DNA from: Gigaspora rosea
Lineage: Eukaryota > Glomeromycota > Glomeromycetes > Diversisporales > Gigasporaceae
Length of the DNA stretch: 64,000 nt
Assembly (NCBI GenBank): GCA_003550325.1
Contig: QKWP01001958.1
Coordinates: forward strand, 28,133 to 92,132
Direction of reading: 5' to 3'
A model generated the notes under the pieces. The model did no database searches. It was not told the origin of the DNA and saw only the letters and a list, made by a program, of their open reading frames with translations. Positions 57,286 to 64,000 of the stretch are shown here, one piece after another. A program made the translations under genes and the position numbers. Position 1 is the stretch's first letter; each line of letters opens with the position of its first letter.

Positions 57286-60200
57286 TTAATAAAGAGTGGT
57301 GTGGGTGGGAGGGTTTTGATCATGGTTGGTGGTGTTAATGGGGGGAGAAGGGATTGCCTCTGAATGTCGGGACATTCTGGAGGGTATCCAAATCTCTTTG
57401 TATATGAATTCCGCTATTCTGTGGTGTAGTAGTGGGGAGAGTTTCTTTTTGTGGTGTCGAGACTTGAAAGGGGTGAGAGTACGTTCTGTTATGATACCGA
57501 TAGGAATGTTCTTGTTGATGTGTAGAAATGTATAGTTAGAGATAAACTCTTCGGGATTTTCGAGTGGTAGTTTCTTTTCTTCTGCTATTTTAATTAGGAT
57601 TCTTCTGAGTTCTGTATTGAAAGTAAAGTGGTTGGAAACACAGGTTAGTAGATGGGAGTAGTCTTCTGAGGTGGAGTAACATCTAGGACAAAAGTGGTTT
57701 GGATATTTGTTGGGGTTACACAGGTGTAAGAGAAGGTGAGTAAGGAGTTCTTCGGCTATTAATTTGATTTTGAAGTTCTTGATGTTGGATAGAGCGGGGT
57801 TAGTGTAGAGTGCTTTAGGTTTATCGTTGAAGATCAGTGTTTCGAGGGTGAGATCCCAGTCAATATTGTTCACGTGAGATTCCCATATCCAGATTCTTTG
57901 TTGGTTATGCCAAAGAATGTCGTTCGTTATTTTGTGTATTCCTTTTAGTAATGTTTTGATCGGTTGAATTGTGGGTATATCGTTAATTAGTTCGTAAATC
58001 GGTTAGACAGGAATTTTTGGGGAGTGATGTCGAGAGGATATGGGGAAGTGGGTCCGAGATTTTGAGGTTTGGGTTATATGAAATTTCCAGTTTCCTTTCC
58101 ATTAGTATTGATATTAGTGTGCGTTGTAAGTGTGGGAAGTCTGATAGGTCAAGTTTTAGATGTGAGGTGCGATGTATATCTATTGTGTGTTCTACAAGGT
58201 TTTTGAATGATAGGTTATTGGTTGTTATATCCAATTTGGCTGTATTGTCTATCGTAGTGGAAATGAAGGTAAGTAGTGTTAGTAGTGCATTTGTTTTGGA
58301 TGGCCAGTATGTATTGAAGATGCTAATTGTGGATCTGCTATGTTGTAATATGCAAGAGGCTATTATTTTTTTGTCGTCAGTCTGGTTGTTGTTTTTGTTG
58401 ATTGCGATGTTCATCGAGATTGATTTTTTCTTGAAATTGGAGGATACGAGTGATTCCCATTTTTCTATAGGTGGTTTTTGGAATGCTAAGAGGGGTCTGG
58501 GTAATGATTCGTCAAGTAAGGTAGCTTGGATTGAAGGGGAGGGGTGTCGAAGGCTGTATATTATATCACTAATATTTGCGTGTATGTGGAGTTTACAGTC
58601 TATTTGGAGGTTGTGTATGAAGCGTTTATCATCAGTAAAGTAGCAGCGGGAGGTTCTTAGTTTTTTGTTTTTTAGTTCACATCTGGGACAGGGTTTGAAA
58701 GATTTCATATTACTAGAAGTATTGTAATGTCTGGTTTTTAGTGTATTAGTATTGGTATTTTGGTTAGAAATTTTTGCGATTTCTCCACTAGAGGTAATTA
58801 TTCATCCTTTCTTATCAGGGGTCCATTTGGGGAAGCTGAAGGGTTGAATTTTGTGATGTTGAGTGTGGAAGTTGCATGAGAGGTAATGAGATCTTGTATG
58901 AGTCAGAACCATTTCGGGATTCTGCCTCGAGGGATTTTCTTAATATTGTGGTGAAAGTTGTTCCATTCTATTAGTTTTTGGTTTCTAAAGTCCATGAATT
59001 GCTCAATGCAGGAAATCCCGTGTGAGTTCAGGGTTTCTTTTAAGTATGTGCATTTGTGGTGGGACATGAGTATTGGGTTGATCGAGGTGCCTAGTAGGTT
59101 AGTTGTGATGGGCCAGTTGTTTAGTGGTTTTAGGAATTTTATATTGAGTTTGTGTATTGCCCAAAGGGCTTGACAGGTATATGTGAGATATTGTGAATGT
59201 GAAAGGGCAGGCCATTCTTCCAGAATGGATTCATTAGTATGCGCCGAGTTTTGAATTTGTTGGAGTCTTATCTTAAGATAGGACTTGTCAAAATCTGGGT
59301 GGTTTAAGCCTTTTTGGAGGTTAGAGGTAAGGATGGATAGTTGTGCTTGCGATATGTCTGTGAGTGCGTAAATGTTTGTACAGTGTAAAAAGGAGTTTGG
59401 TAAGCTTCTAGCAATTTTCGCTTTCTGTCGTACGATCTTGATTATTAATTGGTTAATCAGTTTTAGCTGTGAAGGATTTAGGTAAAAGGAGAGGATACGG
59501 TATTGAAAGCGAGGTAGGATGACATGATTGTATATGTAGATGGCTTGTTTTTCAGTTATGCGTGCAAGTTGGAGTTTTTTCAAGTTCGTGGTAATTTCAG
59601 CCATAATTAATTTTTGTATGTGTGTGTGTGTTTTTCTTGTTGTAAATCATGCACCTAAGTATTTCAAGGGGGTGTTGAGTGGTAGAGTGGTGATTATCAT
59701 ATTGTCAAAGTTGATGTTGGATGTTGGGGTTGAGAAATTGGAGATTAAGAATGATTTTGTGGGGTTGACTTTGATGTTATTAAGCTTGTAAAAGCTTGAG
59801 GCAGTAGACAAGATGTCCATTAGGGTTTGTTTATTGGGGCAATCCAAAGGGAGTCATCCATGTAAGCCATGATGGAGGTGTGGATTGATTTGGGGGGCTG
59901 GGATGGAATTGTAGATGAATAGCCGTGGAAGCGTTTATTTATGGTAGCGATAAGTGGATCGTAGTATATTTTCCATAGTAGCAGTGAGAAAGTTTCGCTC
60001 TGGTCAATTCCATCTAGTACAGCGTATGGTGGGGTGAAGCCTCGTTCTGTAATTACTTAATTTGTGCGATTGGTTAATAGATGAGTGAGGAGGTCAATTA
60101 TGTTTTGAGGGATCTTAATTCTGTGGAGAGCGTTCCCCAGTGTATTGACATTGACAGAGTCAAATGCCTTGGACATGTCCTGGGAGAGGGTCCAGATTTC

Positions 60201-62285
60201 TTTGTTATTAGTAATAGTATCCTCCAAAATATGTGTTAGTTGAGATACCGGTTGGATAGTCGATTGGAAGGGGAATGCGGCAAAGTTCATTGGTGATAAT
60301 ATTTCATAGCGCATTATGATTTTGGTCATTCGGTTGTTTAGTATTTTAGTAAAAATTTTTCTAGTATGGTCAATGAGAGTGATGGGTCTAGTGGTATTGA
60401 GGTCGTAGTTATATTTGGGTTTTTTGGGTATGAGCTATACATTTGCTCGGAGCTATTGTTTCGGGGTACGGTTTAGTTTTAGACAGCTGTTGAAGATCTT
60501 TTGAAGTATCTTTATTGCAACAACAGGGAGATGTTGTAGGATTTCGTTTGAAATTGCTGTAGGTCCAGTAGCCTTATTTTTAGGTGTGCTGTCGATTGTG
60601 GATTGGATTTCATCAAGAGAGATGGGTAGAGTTAGTGGTTCATATATGGAGGGGTCTATGCTCGCTAAGGGGAGATAGGCTTTTTCCCAGTCCTTTTTTA
60701 ATTCTTCGTTGGGCAGATTGGCTTTAGTCCAGTTCTCGAAGTGTGTGCGTATGTGTTTCAGGACTTCTTGTTTTTCGGTTAGTATTTGGTTAGAGAGAAT
60801 TATTCTATCTGTTCTGACTGGATCTGATCTTCGTTTTAAGATACTGTCTAACATTCTAGAAGTGTTATCTTTGAAGTTATTGTAGCGACGATTGACATAG
60901 AAGTTTATTTTATCGTTTTGTTCTTGTAGTTTTTCTAAGTTGTGGGCAGTCCAAATAGTATGTTTAGTTTGCTTAAGTTGTTGGATCGTTTGTGGGAGGA
61001 GAGAGTCTAGGTCAACTGGTGTGAGAGGAGTGATTTCCATGTTTGAAAGTTCAGCTGCTGTGGAAAGTAATTTATTACATCGGTCAAGCGATTTAGGTGA
61101 GGGTTGTGTAGTCAGGAGTCTAAGACATTTGTTCATTGATTTTAGTGCAAGGTGTAAGTGGGTGGCTTTAAGGGATAGAGCATAGAAGTTCTTAGGAGTT
61201 GTGAAGGTGAAGGGGATAAGTTTATTCATCATATTCTTGACCAGTGCAGTCCAGATGTTCCAGCATCTGTCTAATTCTTTTGCATCCTATTCTGTTTCCT
61301 GCTATGGTAGTTCTTGTTTGATTCTTTTATCAATTTCTGCTGCAAATTCATCCCAGTCTTTTATAGTCATTTTCGTATACTGATATATTTTTCGTTTGCG
61401 TTTTTTGTTTCGATAATTTTTTTGTTTTGTTATGTTGATGTGCCATGTGGTGGAGATAATGTTATGATCACTTCCAGTGATGTAACTGGCGTCAGTGATT
61501 GTGGGGTTATCCATGTTCGTGATTATATCGGAGTTACACCATAAGTCGTCGATTTGACTCGTTGAGTTGGGTCCTTTCCATGTAGGTGTTGTAATGTCAT
61601 AAAATGATAATAGGCTGGTGGCGTTGGCAGAGTTTAGGTTGTTGAAGAGCGGGAATTTCTTGTCTCTAAACTGATTTGCGTTTAGGTCTCCTAGTAAAAT
61701 TATATTCCAGTTCCTGTTCTTTGCTTCTAGAAACCAGGTGAAGATTTTTTCTTGAGTGTGTTTGTTGAGGTGGGGATGGTTTGAACTTGATGGTAAATAG
61801 GTAGAGATGATGCGGGTTTTGTTGGCGGGGAAGTAGAAGTCTATGTATATGGCAGTGCCGGGTAGGGTGCGGATGTCATGAATGTACGGTTGTAGCTGGT
61901 TACAGATCATTAGTGCTGTGCCAAGACTGGAGTCCTTTTGCTTGGCTGTGTATGGTTCAAAGTTGGAAGAATAAAAAAAGTATAAGGGGTTAGTGAGGTT
62001 TAGGGTACGTGAGTCCGTGAGTTTGGTTTCTGTTAGGGATATGATGTGTAGGTTGGATTCGGCACAGTATTCGATCCAACTTTGTGCTTTTTCTAGTCTT
62101 GTCAGTCCTCTGATGTTATGTGTAGCAATGTTTATTCCGTCCTCAATTAGGAATGTTGATTCATTTGTGATAGTGAGTGGTAGAGTGTGGTCGGGTGTTG
62201 GTTCATTTGATATAATTTGTGATAGATTAGTGTCGAGCAGTTGCGCAAGTGTTTGGGTTTCAATAGTTTCCCTAGACATCATCAT
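57286..62285 (-). pseudogene. LINE copy 3 ORF2: AP endonuclease, reverse transcriptase, RNase H-like, zinc knuckle
   Basis: Starts MMMSRETIE with the ATG at 62283-62285, overlapping the ORF1 stop. The endonuclease keeps THNIRGL, TETKLTD, LLGDLNANQ, SQIDDLWCN and a complete GSDHNI. The reverse transcriptase keeps LSQDMSKAFDSVN and AYMDDSLW (59852-59870). The finger CPRCELKN (about 58690), RNase H-like WPSKTNALLTLLTF, and knuckle CPRCYSTSEDYSHLLTC (57640-57700) follow; stop at 57286. Stops at Trp codons: TAG 60453-60455, TAG 60435-60437, TGA 59647-59649; others at 61302, about 61287, 60057 and 58903. Frameshifts lie between 60057 and 59847, between 58903 and 58708, and near 57983. Inactive. Confidence 0.92.
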
Positions 62286-64000
62286 AATCGTATAAGTTCC
62301 ATTCGGGTTTCGGACAGTCGAGTAGTTCGAATAAGTAAGGTGGAGTAGTACAGAAGTCGAAGTATTCACGGAGTATGTCTACTGTAGTGATCACTTTCTC
62401 ATAGTTAGTAATTGGTAGGTCGATAGATAAATCAGGTATTGTATCAGCAATTGATTCCTTGAGTAAATGGAGGTCAGCAGGTAATTTTGGTTTGTTATTA
62501 AGAGATTGGTGTTGTTCCTTTTTGGGGATTCTAATCCATGTTTGTGGTATTTGACGGAAGAAGTAGAATTTTCGTAGTTTCCTAGCAGTCGCTACCAATT
62601 CTCTAGGGTCTGTGATAGGTATATTCAGTTTAATTTGTTGGATTTTTCTGAAGTCCCATGGGAGTTCGGGTTTCTTCGTGAAATTAATTTCTGAGTACTC
62701 AGTCGGGAGTGGTTCGGGAATGTAGTATTCGTCTTCCATTTCGGCAATGAATTTTTGTACTGTAGGCAGGTCTGTGAGGGGAAAAGAGTATTTGTTTAGT
62801 TTTAGTTCTGATGGCTTTTTCGGCAAGCAACGCCTTTGACGAATATAGTCATTTGGAATTCTTTTAAAGTAATAGTATTCTTTTAAGATTTCAATATGTC
62901 ATTTGAATTCAGTTTCATTCTTGGCTACAAAGGAGAACAGGTGTCAGATTTCTTTTTTTAGTTCTTGTGGGGTTACTAGAAGATGAGGTTTGGTCTCGAC
63001 TGCAGGTAAGTCAAAATATGAGGGTGGTAATTCTTTGAATATGTAATATTTGCGCAATTCCCTACAGTATTCTGAGAGGGAGCGAAGTTCATCGTAATCG
63101 GTAATTGGGAAGTGGTTAGTTATTTCAGAGGTTAAGTCTGCAGGGTAGGCGGGTAACGGTATGCGTGTGTGCAAAAAGTAAGATTCCGGAAGGCGTTGGA
63201 ATGAAAAAATTAGTCGGAGTGTGCTGACTATTTGTCGCGTATTATGGTGATCATCTATTGGTAATTGGAAGGGTAGAATCGTACAAATATCTTCAGGAAT
63301 ATCTTCTGGTTTGTCAGGAAGGGGAGTAATTGCTTCATTAATAACGCTATTTATTGTTGCACGGGCTACCCCGAAGTCGACATGTTTCTCTAGTTTGCCA
63401 AAGCCCCACAAGTAAAACAACTAGCTAGTAATTTCGTGGCCATTTAATTCAAGAAAGTCTAAAATTTTCAAGTAGTCAATTGCAATCTTTTGACGGAGGC
63501 CGAAAAAAATTTGGTCACGGTTGGTTTTGTTGGTCATGGGTATATTATGTAGTCTTTTGTATCGGTCTGTAGCCTTGCTCAAGAGAGCGGTAAATTCGAT
63601 TTGGTGGGGGGCTTGGGCTGCAGTTGTCCTGGTAAAAGAACAAAAGAATGCAGTATCCTTATAGTGAATTTTTGCATTAATAGCTGTGAGAATCCGGATG
63701 TCGGTTGGTATAGTGTCCAGTTTGTATCTCGTAAATTCCATGAGATTCTCCTTTGAATGTAGGATCTTTGTGATTTTATCTATGTTCCAGATTTCTTCAT
63801 TGAAGTTATCAAGCCTCTGGGCTTGCTTTTGATTTCGTAATTCGTTTTGCACTTGTTCTTTCCATTCGTTTAAGCTTCCTCTGTCGACTTTCCAGTTAGT
63901 AGAAGAAACTTTTTTTCCTGATGCTACCGCGCTGTAGGTGAGCCTAGGGGTTGTATTTGGTTCTAGTTGTATGTTATTGGCCTTTGAAGGTGTCATTTCT
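62272..64000 (-). pseudogene. LINE copy 3 ORF1, partial, with six repeat modules
   Basis: One frame runs from the right edge to the stop at 62272-62274, broken by TAG 63421-63423 (Trp in copy 2), TGA 62944-62946 (Arg in copy 2) and a TGA near 62900. The last ~360 residues split into six modules beginning near PLPDKPEDIPEDIC, PLPAYPADLTSEI, LLVTPQELKKEI, LPKKPSELKL, PELPWDFRKI and KPKLPADLHLL. Most contain a 'hPI(T/D)..' element, a LR.YY.F helix and an LP..Y/W ending. The N-terminal portion at the window edge (TYSAVASGKK) aligns with TYSAIAFGRS of copy 2, so the Met near 63996 is internal. Confidence 0.88.

Larger units (their letters stand above)
56883..64000 (-). mobile_element. LINE copy 3: 3' end and most of the body, continues past the window
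   Basis: The T-run at 56883-56904 is the poly(A) tail of a minus-strand copy. ORF2 (57286-62285) and ORF1 (62272 onward) are collinear with copy 2 and similar in sequence throughout. The 5' end and its target duplication lie outside the window. Decay is mainly by single-codon stops. Confidence 0.95.

Noticed and set aside
58017..58643. 208-residue frame on the plus strand
   Set aside because: Antisense shadow of the LINE ORF2 RNase H-like region; no motif of its own. The same applies to other plus-strand frames over 48000-55600 and 57300-62300.

Overview
The window looks like an AT-rich, transposon-rich stretch of a fungal nuclear genome. The closest fit I can offer is an arbuscular mycorrhizal fungus (Glomeromycotina, Rhizophagus-like), inferred from memory of such genomes. 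Supporting points are very low GC outside the LINEs, short 77-92 bp introns, a large single-exon F-box/LRR-type protein, a Ulp1-family protease, and hAT, MULE and non-LTR elements with many miniature inverted-repeat elements. The species call is inference.

Only three host genes are well supported. They are a five-exon Ulp2/SENP6-7-type SUMO protease (6153-7284, +), an F-box protein (8842-10743, -) and a two-exon protein with two C2H2 zinc fingers (38018-38748, +). A few short ORFs are possible but weak (11969-12226 +, 35222-35392 -). Nothing suggests that these genes form an operon or share a pathway.

Layout: 1-4930 holds low-complexity DNA and a stack of nested foldback/MITE insertions, including a near-perfect palindrome with 258 bp arms. 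4930-10743 holds the protease and F-box genes. 10744-16560 is mostly non-coding, with MITEs and a poly(A)-tailed retroposon end. 16600-22260 holds MITEs, foldback elements and a MULE-type element with a 9 bp target duplication. 24654-27960 holds a ~217 bp tandem repeat and a full-length but dead hAT transposase. 28359-35015 holds duplications, two non-autonomous hAT elements with 8 bp target duplications (one inside a mariner-like MITE) and a SINE-like island with a tRNA-like head. 36368-42395 holds further foldback elements around the zinc-finger gene. 43498-64000 is dominated by three copies of one APE-type LINE family: a 5'-truncated copy on + (43511-45345), a complete 7.7 kb copy on - (48069-55760) and a copy on - that runs off the right edge (56883-64000).

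Most interesting signals: (1) the LINE ORF1 protein is built from about six diverged ~50-60 residue repeats, and its stop codon overlaps the ORF2 start in both testable copies; (2) many inactivating stops are what C-to-T / G-to-A change would produce (Trp and Arg codons turned into stops), as from cytosine methylation or a RIP-like process; (3) several short inverted-repeat elements each carry their own short word repeated many times in both orientations; (4) insertion events are preserved well enough to order them by nesting.
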